Source: Solobacterium sp. (GTDB lineage: Bacteria; Bacillota_I; Bacilli_A; Erysipelotrichales; Erysipelotrichaceae). Taken from it: DNA of 64,000 nt. Numbering within the stretch: the stretch's first letter is position 1; each line of letters begins with the position of its first letter. Positions 1-8,073 of the stretch are shown piece by piece. The position numbers and the translations under genes were made by a program. Under the pieces are notes generated by a model. It was not told where the DNA came from. It saw only the letters and a program-made list of their open reading frames with translations, and did not search any database. The stretch is taken from contig JAFUCL010000115.1 of the NCBI GenBank assembly GCA_017459725.1, positions 1 through 64,000 on the forward strand, in the 5' to 3' direction.

Positions 1-72
1 CTTACGACCGTTCAAATAATCCTCGCATGCCTGTACTTTCTGCTCGTAACTGTATTTCGTTTTTCTTCCCAT
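1..72 (-). CDS. Transposase N-terminus (IS3-type OrfA), cut by window edge
   Basis: Only the first 24 codons are visible, reading MGRKTKYSYEQKVQACEDYL and on. Short, basic N-termini of this kind precede the helix-turn-helix of IS3/IS150-type OrfA proteins, which bind the element ends. A strong Shine-Dalgarno GGAGG lies about 10 bases upstream, inside a small hairpin. The remainder of the element lies left of the window, so family and integrity cannot be judged. Confidence 0.6.
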   Translation of the reverse strand, partial: MGRKTKYSYEQKVQACEDYLNGRK

Positions 73-80
73 GATAAAAT

Positions 81-94
81 CCCACCTCCGTGGG
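81..94 (-). promoter_or_regulatory. Hairpin holding the transposase ribosome site in its loop
   Basis: On the minus-strand transcript CCCAC (94-90) pairs with GTGGG (85-81) and the loop is GGAG, the core of the transposase Shine-Dalgarno. Such structures near IS ends are known to limit translation from read-in transcripts; that role here is inference. Confidence 0.4.
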
Positions 95-132
95 CAGTGC
101 TTCTTATATTTGCACTGTCTACTTTGGTGGGA

Positions 133-1275
133 TCATATCAATCCGATGCATTCCTGTTTGACATATCGGGGACCGGCAATCTCTTCCTTGAGCAGACGCT
201 CACGGTATGCTTCCTCAAATACGGAGGTGTAGAGAAGGGCGGCACGGTATTCGATTTTGCGCCACGGGTACGGGACTTCGGCGAAGCGGCTGGCAATCCG
301 CACACCGCTCTTGCGCATGTCATGCAGCCATGCTCTGCCCGTATCGTTGAAGGCGAGAATACGCAGGGTATCAAGAGGCGGCAGTTTCTTTACTTCCTCT
401 TTTCCCAGCTGCATCATTCCCTGCAGGGCAGTGCGGCGTATTCTTGAAGCAGTGTAGCGCCAGTTGACGGCATCATGCAGGAAGCCTTCATAGGTGCTGT
501 TGGCGGCAGCCTGACGGACCAGATGGTTCTCGATGCCTTCTGAGAAGAGGAAGTATGAGGACAATGTTTCAGGTGCACTGGTCAGAAGGAACGTGCGCAG
601 ATACGGATAGTACTTTTCGAAGAAGGCCTGCGGTGTATTGAGCAGAGTCTCTTTCATCGGGGTTGTATCAAGGATATCACGGTTGTGCTGCAGGGCTGTG
701 CGGATGGCAAGGGCACTGGCGGTTTCATGCAGCTCATCATCAAGGTAATTGGTGGTGCGCGGGATCAGCACCGGTTCAATGTCCGTACCGGCAATCTCCT
801 TGAGATAGGCAACCGCAAGGATATCGTTCGGACGCATCTCGGTCGTCAGCAGACTGTAGGAGCGCGGGAAGCTCATGCCGGTATCCATGGACTGGTGCAG
901 ATGATCCGGGTTGATCGGGGTTTCTGCAATTTCCAGCAGGTTTTCAAGGTTGGCGCATTCACTGCCGAAGGAAATCATATTGGCACCGGCAAGCTTCAGA
1001 AGGGTTATCGCACCGGAAGCGAAGTTGTTGGCGCTCTGGGTGGCGCATACATACGGAAGCTCAATGACGACGTCTATGCCGCCGCGTACGGCAGCTTCCG
1101 CACGGTCGAATTTGCCGACGATTGCAGGCTCGCCGCGCTGCACAAAATTACCGGACATGACGGCAATCAGCACATCGCACTGCGTCTGTTCCCGGGTCTT
1201 TTCAATCTGGTAGATGTGGCCGTTATGAAACGGATTGTACTCAGCGGTGATACCGCATACTTTTTTACTGGTCAT
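133..1275 (-). CDS. tmcAL: tRNA(Met) cytidine acetate ligase TmcAL
   Basis: TmcAL (formerly YlbM, DUF795) uses acetate and ATP to form N4-acetylcytidine at the wobble base of elongator tRNA-Met. The 380-residue protein has the expected nucleotidyltransferase signature: EYNPFHNGH near residues 12-20 (HIGH-like) and MSGNFVQRGEPA near 40-51, followed by the usual IELP and FGSE segments. It is slightly shorter than Bacillus homologues, and its stop codon coincides with the putative IS end, so the last residues may have been replaced. Its ATG at 1275 has no clear Shine-Dalgarno and the gene is divergent from the hydrolase at 1324, with under 50 bases between them. Confidence 0.88.
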   Translation of the reverse strand: MTSKKVCGITAEYNPFHNGHIYQIEKTREQTQCDVLIAVMSGNFVQRGEPAIVGKFDRAEAAVRGGIDVVIELPYVCATQSANNFASGAITLLKLAGANMISFGSECANLENLLEIAETPINPDHLHQSMDTGMSFPRSYSLLTTEMRPNDILAVAYLKEIAGTDIEPVLIPRTTNYLDDELHETASALAIRTALQHNRDILDTTPMKETLLNTPQAFFEKYYPYLRTFLLTSAPETLSSYFLFSEGIENHLVRQAAANSTYEGFLHDAVNWRYTASRIRRTALQGMMQLGKEEVKKLPPLDTLRILAFNDTGRAWLHDMRKSGVRIASRFAEVPYPWRKIEYRAALLYTSVFEEAYRERLLKEEIAGPRYVKQECIGLI

Positions 1276-1323
1276 ATGTTAATCATGTTACAATATTTAA
1301 AGATAAAAGCGAGGAAAATAATT

Positions 1324-2208
1324 ATGGGAGAAACACTGGCAGTCAGTTTTTACAAACCGAAGGGAGAACCGAAGGCTGTTGTTGAAATCGTCCACGGCAT
1401 GGCCGAACACCGCAAACGGTATGCTGATTTTGCGAAATACCTGATGAACCGGGGGTTTGCGGTCTATACATATGATCTGCCCGGACATGGTGAGACAGCC
1501 GGAGACGGTACGCTCGGTTACTTCGGAGAAGCAAACGGCTGGACGCATCTGGTCAACAGTGCTTATGAAGTGGCACAGACAGCCAAAGCGGAATATCCGG
1601 ACAAGCCGTTCATTCTGCTGGGACATTCCATGGGCAGTATGATTGCCCGCTGTTTCATGCAGACACATGATGATATGCTGGATGCCCTGGTGCTCAGCGG
1701 TGCACCGTGCTATCAGAGTGCGGCTCCGGTCGGCATCGGCATCGGCAAAGCCCTGAAAAAGGTGAAAGGCGCAAAGGGATATTCCAAAGTCATGGATTTC
1801 CTGCTGACCGGCACATTTGCGGCATCCATCAAGAATTCCCGCACACCGTTTGACTGGATCAGTGTCAATAAGGAGAATGTGGACCGCTACATCGCCGATC
1901 CGCTGTGCGGCTTCCCGTTCACGATCCAGGGGTATATCGATGAGCTGCAGGGTGTCTGCGATATGCATAATGTATCCAAGTATCACTGCACCAAGCCGGA
2001 TCTGCCGGTGCTGTTTGCGGCCGGTGAATATGATCCGTGCACAGGAGGCACCAAGGGTCTGGCGGATTCCGCCGATACACTGCGGGCAGCCGGGTACAGT
2101 CATATCGATGCCAGGCTGTTTGAAGGCATGCGGCATGAAATCCTGAATGAATGCGACCGTGAGAAGGTATTTGCGGCGATTGCAGAGTGGATAGAAACGC
2201 AGTTGTGA
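1324..2208 (+). CDS. Alpha/beta hydrolase, lysophospholipase-like
   Basis: A 294-residue single-domain serine hydrolase of the monoacylglycerol lipase/lysophospholipase group (Hydrolase_4). The oxyanion-side HG motif is near residue 24, the nucleophile elbow is GHSMGS with Ser102, an acidic residue follows in GEYDP near 236, and the His is in GMRHE near 271. No signal peptide is seen, so it should be cytoplasmic. I chose ATG 1324, preceded by GAGG, because the protein then starts at the normal N-terminus; a much longer in-frame extension to 685 would run antisense through tmcAL. The natural substrate is not predictable. Confidence 0.85.
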   Translation: MGETLAVSFYKPKGEPKAVVEIVHGMAEHRKRYADFAKYLMNRGFAVYTYDLPGHGETAGDGTLGYFGEANGWTHLVNSAYEVAQTAKAEYPDKPFILLGHSMGSMIARCFMQTHDDMLDALVLSGAPCYQSAAPVGIGIGKALKKVKGAKGYSKVMDFLLTGTFAASIKNSRTPFDWISVNKENVDRYIADPLCGFPFTIQGYIDELQGVCDMHNVSKYHCTKPDLPVLFAAGEYDPCTGGTKGLADSADTLRAAGYSHIDARLFEGMRHEILNECDREKVFAAIAEWIETQL

Positions 2209-2218
2209 TGGGATTTGA

Positions 2219-2246
2219 TTGACTTTGCAAAACGGTTTGCTATAAT
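2219..2246 (+). promoter_or_regulatory. SigA-type promoter of DUF177-rpmF
   Basis: TTGACT (2219-2224), 16-base spacer, then TATAAT (2241-2246) with an upstream TG (extended -10). Transcription would start about 25 bases before the GTG start of the DUF177 gene. Confidence 0.75.
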
Positions 2247-2276
2247 TGAAGCCGTTAACGAACAAGGAGACACAAA

Positions 2277-2786
2277 GTGAAGTGGACACGCTCAGAGCTG
2301 CGGCAGGCAGATGAAGGTCATATCGCATTTGATGAAGATGTCGTGATTGACAGTGCTGCATTTGCCGGCAATTCCCGCATCAACAGTGTAAAAAATGTTC
2401 ATGTGGACGGGCAGGGCTTCCTTGAGGACGGCACAGAACGGTTCTTTGCGGATATGCATGTGACCGGGGTGATGCTGGTGCCTGACGCTGTAACAGGCGA
2501 AGAGATCGAATATCCTTTCGAGACAGAAAGCGAAGAGATCTACGCATTTGAGGAAACAGACGAAGACGGTGTCCGGATCGTTACGGGAGAGGTCGTAGAG
2601 CTGATGCCGGCAGTGGTTGATGCCATTCTGCTGGAAGTACCGCTCCAGGTGACCAATGCGTCTGAAGAGGATTATCCGCAGGGCGATGGCTGGCGGGTGA
2701 TTACGGAAGAGGCATATCAGAGAAGTCAGGAAGAACGGCTGGATCCGCGCCTGGCAAAACTGAAGGAATTCAAGGAAGAAAAATAG
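2277..2786 (+). CDS. yceD: DUF177/YceD family protein
   Basis: This 169-residue acidic protein fits the YceD/DUF177 family, which almost universally sits directly upstream of rpmF and has been linked to 23S rRNA maturation in bacteria and plastids. The N-terminal strand pattern and a central ELMPAVVDAILLEVPLQV segment match the family. The cysteine pair found in many homologues is absent. Start is GTG 2277, seven bases after AAGGAG (2264-2269). It is co-transcribed with rpmF, 17 bases downstream. Confidence 0.82.
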   Translation: MKWTRSELRQADEGHIAFDEDVVIDSAAFAGNSRINSVKNVHVDGQGFLEDGTERFFADMHVTGVMLVPDAVTGEEIEYPFETESEEIYAFEETDEDGVRIVTGEVVELMPAVVDAILLEVPLQVTNASEEDYPQGDGWRVITEEAYQRSQEERLDPRLAKLKEFKEEK

Positions 2787-2803
2787 TAGGAGGTGTCAGG
2801 CAG

Positions 2804-2977
2804 ATGGCAGTACAGCAGAGAAGAAATTCCAGCACAAGACGTGATAAGAGAAGAACGCACTATAAGCTTAACGCACCCACACTGGTAAAGTGCCCGGTAT
2901 GCGGCGAGATGAAGCGTCCGCATCACGCTTGCCCGAACTGCGGTTCAACCGGTAAAGTCACAGCAGAAGCCAAGTAA
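2804..2977 (+). CDS. rpmF: 50S ribosomal protein L32
   Basis: A 57-residue ribosomal protein of the large subunit. The basic N-terminus MAVQQRRNSSTRRDKRR is typical, and four cysteines (C30, C33, C43, C46, in CPVCGE and CPNCG) form the zinc-ribbon version of L32. Firmicutes may carry zinc-free paralogues used under zinc limitation; this is the zinc-binding form. A good AGGAGG site precedes ATG 2804, and a strong terminator follows. Confidence 0.96.
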   Translation: MAVQQRRNSSTRRDKRRTHYKLNAPTLVKCPVCGEMKRPHHACPNCGSTGKVTAEAK

Positions 2978-3008
2978 AACCGGCAGTTTGAAAGCTTTGA
3001 AACAAAAG

Positions 3009-3040
3009 TCATCTTCCATTTACGGAAGATGATTTTTTTT
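3009..3040 (+). terminator. Rho-independent terminator after rpmF
   Basis: Nine-base-pair stem TCATCTTCC / GGAAGATGA with a six-base loop and eight T residues. Confidence 0.9.
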
Positions 3041-3062
3041 GCGTTCTTTTCCCTTAAAAGAC

Positions 3063-3127
3063 TTGAGTTTTATGCTGTGAGTGGTAAACTTGTGGTAGAA
3101 AGTAGCAAAAAGTGGGGGAAAGTGGGG
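3063..3127 (+). promoter_or_regulatory. MraZ operator (repeated AAAGTGG boxes) and likely mra promoter
   Basis: Repeats AAAGTAG (3099), AAAGTGG (3109) and AAAGTGG (3119) recur at exactly 10-base intervals. Two weaker GTGG cores lie at 3092 and 3081. MraZ proteins are known to bind arrays of GTG-containing repeats upstream of their own gene. A candidate promoter is TTGAGT (3063-3068), 16 bases, TAAACT (3085-3090), so the boxes would cover the -10 and start region. The last box also supplies the GGGGA ribosome site of mraZ. Confidence 0.72.
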
Positions 3128-3136
3128 AATTCGCCG

Positions 3137-3568
3137 ATGTTCATGGGTGAATACAGGCACAGCCTGGATGCGAAAAACCGAATGATCGTGCCGGCGAAAT
3201 TCCGTGAAGAACTTGGGGAGACTTTTGTTGTTACCAAGGGCCTTGACGGCTGTCTCAGTGTCTATACCGAAGCACAGTGGACTGAGATTGCCGCACAGCT
3301 GGCAAAGCTTCCTGCCACCAAGCGTGAGGCAAGACAGTATATAAGACATGTCATGTCCAAAGCGCAGGAATGCACTTTCGACAGCCAGGGCCGTATACAG
3401 CTGCCGCAGGTACTCATTGCAGAGGCTGATATCGTCAAGAAATGCGTCGTGATCGGAGCTGCCGATCATGTCGAAATCTGGGCGGAAGAAAAGTGGGATG
3501 CATATGACGCAGACGCTGATGCATCGTTTGAAGCAGTCGCTGAGACGCTGACGGAGTTCCTGCAGTGA
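3137..3568 (+). CDS. mraZ: Transcriptional regulator MraZ
   Basis: MraZ is an AbrB-like (SpoVT-AbrB fold) regulator that forms ring oligomers and controls the division and wall cluster it heads. The 143-residue protein starts MFMGEYRHSLDAKNRMIVPA as in Bacillus and contains two tandem MraZ repeats (DAKNR near residue 11 and DSQGR near 80). ATG 3137 is chosen because it gives the conserved MFMGEY start; the open frame extends further upstream only through the operator. Its stop overlaps the start region of rsmH. Confidence 0.95.
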   Translation: MFMGEYRHSLDAKNRMIVPAKFREELGETFVVTKGLDGCLSVYTEAQWTEIAAQLAKLPATKREARQYIRHVMSKAQECTFDSQGRIQLPQVLIAEADIVKKCVVIGAADHVEIWAEEKWDAYDADADASFEAVAETLTEFLQ

Positions 3569-4503
3569 TGGAACATATCAGTGTGCTGCTGAAAGAGACG
3601 GTCGATGCGCTGAACGTCAGACCGGACGGTATCTACGTAGACGGTACGCTCGGAAGAGGCGGACACGCCGCAGAGCTGCTGTCCAGACTGGATCACGGTC
3701 ATCTCTATGCATTTGACAAAGATGAAACAGCGCTGAAGGAATCGGCGGAACGGCTTCGGGAATACGAAGGGAAGTTCACGCTGATCCACAGTGACTTCAG
3801 CAATATGAAGGAAAAGCTTGCCGGATACGGTGTAGAAAAGGCAGACGGGATCATGATGGATCTCGGGGTCAGCTCACCGCAGTTCGATGATCCGGAGCGG
3901 GGTTTCAGCTACCGCTTCGACGCAAGGCTTGATATGCGGATGGACAGAACACAGTCCCTGAGCGCATATGAAGTGATCAATAACTACAGCTTTGAAAAAC
4001 TGGCTTATATTCTTCACACATACGGTGAAGAAAGATATGCAAAACAGATCGCCCGCGCCATCGAGAGAGCCCGCAGTGAGAAACCGATTGAAACAACACT
4101 GCAGCTGGTCGATGTCATCCGCTCGGCACTTCCCAATAAAGTGCTGAACAAGAAAGGGCACCCGGCGAAGCAGGCATTCCAGGCACTCAGGATTGAAGTC
4201 AATGATGAGTTGAATTCACTGAGTGCCGGGCTGTCAGAAGCCTGCGGTATGCTCAGCGTAGGCGGACGCTGTGCCGTCATCACATTCCATTCCTTGGAGG
4301 ACAGAATCGTGAAGACATGCTTCAAAGACTTATCTTCTGCTCCATTTGTGGATCCCCGGCTGCCAATCAGGGAGTCACAGATGGAGCAGGCCTCCTTCTC
4401 TCTGGTCACAAGAAAACCGATTACGGCCGATGAGGAGGAACTGAATGAAAACCGTCGCTCGCACAGCGCAAAGCTGCGTGTTATAGAAAGGGTCAGGGAT
4501 TAA
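3568..4503 (+). CDS. rsmH: 16S rRNA m4C1402 N4-methyltransferase
   Basis: RsmH (MraW) methylates the N4 of C1402 in the ribosomal P site using S-adenosylmethionine. The protein has 311 residues, the usual length. The SAM-binding motif GTLGRGGHAAELL lies near residues 29-41, MDLGVSSPQ near 95, and the VITFHSLEDR signature near 240. ATG 3568 overlaps the mraZ stop (TGATG); a GTG one codon earlier is possible but has no advantage. Translation is probably coupled to mraZ. Confidence 0.95.
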   Translation: MEHISVLLKETVDALNVRPDGIYVDGTLGRGGHAAELLSRLDHGHLYAFDKDETALKESAERLREYEGKFTLIHSDFSNMKEKLAGYGVEKADGIMMDLGVSSPQFDDPERGFSYRFDARLDMRMDRTQSLSAYEVINNYSFEKLAYILHTYGEERYAKQIARAIERARSEKPIETTLQLVDVIRSALPNKVLNKKGHPAKQAFQALRIEVNDELNSLSAGLSEACGMLSVGGRCAVITFHSLEDRIVKTCFKDLSSAPFVDPRLPIRESQMEQASFSLVTRKPITADEEELNENRRSHSAKLRVIERVRD

Positions 4504-4504
4504 T

Positions 4505-4816
4505 ATGGTCAAGGTAGTCAGAAAAAAGAAAAAGAGCTTCAGGCTCGTAAGTTTCACAGCTGTGGTATTCGGCTTTTCAGTGCTGATGTATCTGGCCAGT
4601 GCTCTGTTCCTGAGAACCATCAATAACTCAATCAGTTCAAAAGTACAGACAATTCAGTCCGAGACTGCTAAAATTGAGGTGCAGAACAACGCAGTGAAAG
4701 TGGAAATCCAGACACTGAGTGCTAAGGACCGGGTTGACAACATCGCCGATGAAAACGGACTCAGAATGGATCAGGACAATATTGTCACGATTACTGCCGT
4801 TTCCAGCGGAGATTGA
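4505..4816 (+). CDS. ftsL: Cell-division protein FtsL-like
   Basis: A 103-residue bitopic membrane protein: basic cytoplasmic N-terminus (VRKKKKS), one membrane span near residues 14-36, then an extracytoplasmic coiled coil rich in Ile, Gln and Lys spacing. Size, topology and position between rsmH and the transpeptidase gene identify it as FtsL, which forms the divisome complex with DivIC/DivIB. FtsL sequences diverge greatly, so the call rests mainly on context. It starts two bases after the rsmH stop and overlaps the next gene's start region. Confidence 0.82.
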   Translation: MVKVVRKKKKSFRLVSFTAVVFGFSVLMYLASALFLRTINNSISSKVQTIQSETAKIEVQNNAVKVEIQTLSAKDRVDNIADENGLRMDQDNIVTITAVSSGD

Positions 4817-4818
4817 GG

Positions 4819-7017
4819 ATGAAGCGAACACAACGGGTATTGCGAACGATATTTATTATGACATTAGCGGTGATGCTGATCGTTGCCTCTAATGTTTTTT
4901 TGGTTTCTATCGGCAAGATTCATCTGCGCTCAAATACAGACCTTTCCGCATATGCGGACAGTGCGAATACAGTACGTGTTATAGACAAGGCACTGCGCGG
5001 CAATATCTATGACCGCAGCGGCACCATCATCGCCCAGGACAACCGTACATACAACATTATCTGTGTCCTGGATGAGAACCGTGAATCACCGGACGATACG
5101 ATTGCCTATGTTGCGGATAAAGAGGGAACAGCGGCAGCGCTCTCCAAGATCCTGAAAATGGACTATGAGACATGCCTGAATTTCCTGAAGCAGGATGTGT
5201 ATCAGACTGAGCTTGGCACGGCAGGCAGAAACCTGTCGCAGAGCACCATGGAGGAAATTGCTGCGCTGAATCTTCCGGGCATTGAATTCACCGACTCCAT
5301 TCAGCGTGTGTATCCGCTCGGTACATTCGCATCGAATCTGATCGGGTATGCGCAGTCTGATGAAACAGGTTCCACGGTAGGCAGAATGGGTGCGGAGCTG
5401 TATCTGGACAGTTATCTCATGGGCAGCGACGGTGAGCGAATCTACCAGGCTGATAAAGACGGACATATCCTGCCGGGCATGAAGGAAGAAACCATCAGTG
5501 CCGTCAACGGCTATAACGTATATACAACCCTTGACCAGCAGATTCAGGAAGCTCTGGAAGAGTCCTTTACGCTGACGGAGAAGCGCTTCAAGGCAACCCG
5601 CAGCTGGGGATCTGTTATGGAAATCAAGAGCGGCAAGATCCTCGCCTGGGGACAGTCGCCGTCCTTTGATCCGAATACACTGGAGATTGAGGATTACAAC
5701 AACTACGGTGCACAGCTGCCGTTTGAACCGGGTTCGACGATGAAGACATTCACATACGCTGCTGCCATCAATGAGGGCAAGTATGAAGGAACGGATCTCG
5801 CCGATTCGGGACCGTACTGTTTCTACAACGATGAAAACAACAACCCGATCAGAGTGCCGCGGGATGAATCCTGGGGCTGTATCTACAACGCAGGAAGACA
5901 TGAATACGGCATGGTGGAGTATGACTACGGTCTTATTCAGTCACTGAATACGGTCACTGCCGAAGTGCAGAACCGCCTGATTGATCCGGATACCCATCTG
6001 CAGTACCTCTATGATTTCGGGTTCTTCCATTCCGTTAATACAGACGGTCTGCCGGAGGAAAGCGGTGTGCTGAACTTCCTGTGGCCTGCCGACAAGCTTT
6101 CGCTTTGTTACGGACAGGGATCCACGGTGACGATGCTGCAGATGCTGCAGGCATACAGCGCTGTCTTCGGCGACGGCACCATGGTGCGTCCTTACTATAT
6201 AGAGTCAATACGTGATTCCTATGATACAAGTAAAATACTGTACCAGGCTGAACGCAAGGAAGTCGGCAAACCGATTACCGCTGAGACGGCGGAGACCGTG
6301 CGTGCCATCCTGTACCGTGTATTCAACGATGAGGAGAAGGGAACCGCGAAGTATTACAACATACCGGAATGCAAACTGATGGGCAAGACCGGTACCGCAG
6401 AAGTTGCCATGGGAGGAGGTTATGCCTCCGGCCATACCATTACATCCGTTATGTGTGCAATGCCTGCCGAGAATCCGCAGGTCATGGTGTATTACTGCTT
6501 TGAGTCCGTGTACGATCCGAACTCGCAGGTTGATACGGCGCCGGTCCAGAATCTGCTGCGTAAGACGGCGATCCGTCTTGGTTTTGCGGGTAATGCCGCT
6601 GCAGCTGCAACCGAAGAACCCGCTGCTGATGGTGACGTCGTTGAGGAAGCGCCGGTTACGGAGATCACCGTCAGTGATATGCCGAATCTGACCAATCACA
6701 GTCTCGATTATGCATATGACAAGCTGAACAGCACGCATACGGAAGTGATCGTGCTCGGACAGGGAAGCACAGTCATCGGGCAGTATCCGATGAGTGATGC
6801 GGAAGTGACCACCGGACAGAAGGTATTCCTGCTTACGGATACCAACGGCTTTATCATGCCGGATATGACCGGATGGACCCGCAAGGAGGTAACCGCTTTG
6901 TGGTCGGTTACGCAGTACGGCTTCAGGCTGGAAGGACAGGGTGTTGTGAGTGCCCAGAATATACCGCCGGGGACGATGGTGACCAAGGGAACGGAAATTG
7001 AAGTTCTGTTTGAATGA
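4819..7017 (+). CDS. pbpB: Class B penicillin-binding protein with PASTA domains
   Basis: Division-type D,D-transpeptidase that cross-links septal peptidoglycan. The 732-residue protein has a membrane anchor (about 8-30), a PBP dimerisation domain, and a transpeptidase domain with Ser306 in GSTMK, SLN at 375-377 and KTG at 523-525. Two C-terminal PASTA domains (about 620-732) are like those of Bacillus PBP2B/SpoVD and probably bind muropeptide or stabilise the enzyme. ATG 4819 is preceded at seven bases by GGAG; an in-frame TTG at 4813 is too close to that site. Whether it is the vegetative FtsI or a SpoVD-type enzyme cannot be told from sequence; position next to ftsL favours division. Confidence 0.93.
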   Translation: MKRTQRVLRTIFIMTLAVMLIVASNVFLVSIGKIHLRSNTDLSAYADSANTVRVIDKALRGNIYDRSGTIIAQDNRTYNIICVLDENRESPDDTIAYVADKEGTAAALSKILKMDYETCLNFLKQDVYQTELGTAGRNLSQSTMEEIAALNLPGIEFTDSIQRVYPLGTFASNLIGYAQSDETGSTVGRMGAELYLDSYLMGSDGERIYQADKDGHILPGMKEETISAVNGYNVYTTLDQQIQEALEESFTLTEKRFKATRSWGSVMEIKSGKILAWGQSPSFDPNTLEIEDYNNYGAQLPFEPGSTMKTFTYAAAINEGKYEGTDLADSGPYCFYNDENNNPIRVPRDESWGCIYNAGRHEYGMVEYDYGLIQSLNTVTAEVQNRLIDPDTHLQYLYDFGFFHSVNTDGLPEESGVLNFLWPADKLSLCYGQGSTVTMLQMLQAYSAVFGDGTMVRPYYIESIRDSYDTSKILYQAERKEVGKPITAETAETVRAILYRVFNDEEKGTAKYYNIPECKLMGKTGTAEVAMGGGYASGHTITSVMCAMPAENPQVMVYYCFESVYDPNSQVDTAPVQNLLRKTAIRLGFAGNAAAAATEEPAADGDVVEEAPVTEITVSDMPNLTNHSLDYAYDKLNSTHTEVIVLGQGSTVIGQYPMSDAEVTTGQKVFLLTDTNGFIMPDMTGWTRKEVTALWSVTQYGFRLEGQGVVSAQNIPPGTMVTKGTEIEVLFE

Positions 7018-7034
7018 CAGGGGGATTGACATAT

Positions 7035-7991
7035 ATGATTCTGAAATTATGTATCTGTGCATTGCTGAGCTGGGGACTGGTGATGTATGGCATGCCGAAG
7101 CTGATCGTATATATGAAGAAGATCAGTTTCAACCAGACAGCAAGTGAGTACAGTCTTAAGGAATATAAGGAAAAAGCCAAGACACCGATCATGGGCGGTC
7201 TTATGTTTATTGCCGTGCCGGTGCTGGTGACATTGGTTTTCTGTGCCGGGGATCTTAAGAATCTTGATCTCTGGATTCTGATCCTGACGTTTGTAGGATA
7301 CGGCGCCATCGGGTTCGTGGATGACTGGCTGATTGCGGTGCGCAGGAACAACGACGGTCTCAAACCTCTTTACAAGTTTGCGGCACAGCTTGTCCTGGCA
7401 ATCATCTTCTATGCTGTGTATCAGAGCCGGGCAACGCTTGATCTGACGCTCTTCGGCGGTAAAACACTGCATATCGGTATTCTCTATGCGCCGTTTATTC
7501 TGCTGATGTTCACAGGCTCCAGCAATGCCGTCAATCTGACCGACGGTATGGATGGTCTGGCAGCAGGATGCACGGTATTCGCACTGGTTCCGTATATGCT
7601 GTTTGCCATCAATGGCGGACAGACATCCATTGCCGTGTTTACAGCTTCACTGCTTGGTGCACTGATCGGTTTCCTGCACTACAATGTGTCACCGGCCAAG
7701 ATCTTCATGGGTGATACCGGTGCCCTGGCACTGGGTGCGGTGCTGGCGGCGCTGGCGATGCTGCTGAAGAGGGAGCTGTCACTGGTTGTCATCGGCGGTG
7801 TGTTTGTCATTGAGACACTGTGCGTGATGATCCAGATCGGTGCTGTTAAAACGATTCACAAGCGTGTTTTCCCGTATACACCGATTCATTATACGTTCAC
7901 GCTGAAGGGCATGAGCGAGCGCATGACGGTCCGGATGTTCTGGGCTGTCGGTGTGATTCTGGCTGTGATCGGGTATCTGGCAGCACGCTGA
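7035..7991 (+). CDS. mraY: Phospho-N-acetylmuramoyl-pentapeptide transferase MraY
   Basis: Integral membrane enzyme that transfers phospho-MurNAc-pentapeptide to undecaprenyl phosphate, making lipid I. The 318-residue protein has about ten membrane spans and the family's motifs: AKTPIMGG near 50, GFVDDW near 95, NAVNLTDGMDGLA near 165 and the magnesium-binding MGDTGALALG near 225. ATG 7035 lies ten bases after a GGGGG site; an ATG at 7014 overlapping the PBP stop has none. The usual following genes (murD, ftsW, murG) are absent here; murD is found 4.7 kb downstream. Confidence 0.95.
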   Translation: MILKLCICALLSWGLVMYGMPKLIVYMKKISFNQTASEYSLKEYKEKAKTPIMGGLMFIAVPVLVTLVFCAGDLKNLDLWILILTFVGYGAIGFVDDWLIAVRRNNDGLKPLYKFAAQLVLAIIFYAVYQSRATLDLTLFGGKTLHIGILYAPFILLMFTGSSNAVNLTDGMDGLAAGCTVFALVPYMLFAINGGQTSIAVFTASLLGALIGFLHYNVSPAKIFMGDTGALALGAVLAALAMLLKRELSLVVIGGVFVIETLCVMIQIGAVKTIHKRVFPYTPIHYTFTLKGMSERMTVRMFWAVGVILAVIGYLAAR

Positions 7992-8033
7992 TTGCGTAAA
8001 ATTAAGTTTGCAAGTATTTTTCCTGCTCTTTTC

Positions 8034-8042
8034 TGCTATAAT
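8034..8042 (+). promoter_or_regulatory. Extended -10 promoter before comN-secDF
   Basis: TGCTATAAT, an extended -10 element without a convincing -35, about 32 bases before the start codon. Confidence 0.6.
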
Positions 8043-8073
8043 TATGATTCGCTAGGAAGGAGTGGGATTTTTT

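Larger units (their letters stand above)
1..135 (-). mobile_element. End of an insertion sequence next to tmcAL
   Basis: Between the transposase start and the end of tmcAL lie about 60 bases that look like an IS terminus. Read on the minus strand they begin TGATCCCACCAAAGTAGACA, with the TG start typical of IS3-like ends, and lead into the transposase ribosome site. The outer boundary at 135 is inferred from this TG and from the end of the tmcAL frame. The other end is not in the window, so no target duplication can be checked. Confidence 0.5.

Noticed and set aside
685-1323. N-terminal extension of the lysophospholipase-like gene back to 685
   Set aside because: It would run antisense through tmcAL; the homologous protein begins at 1324 after a ribosome site.
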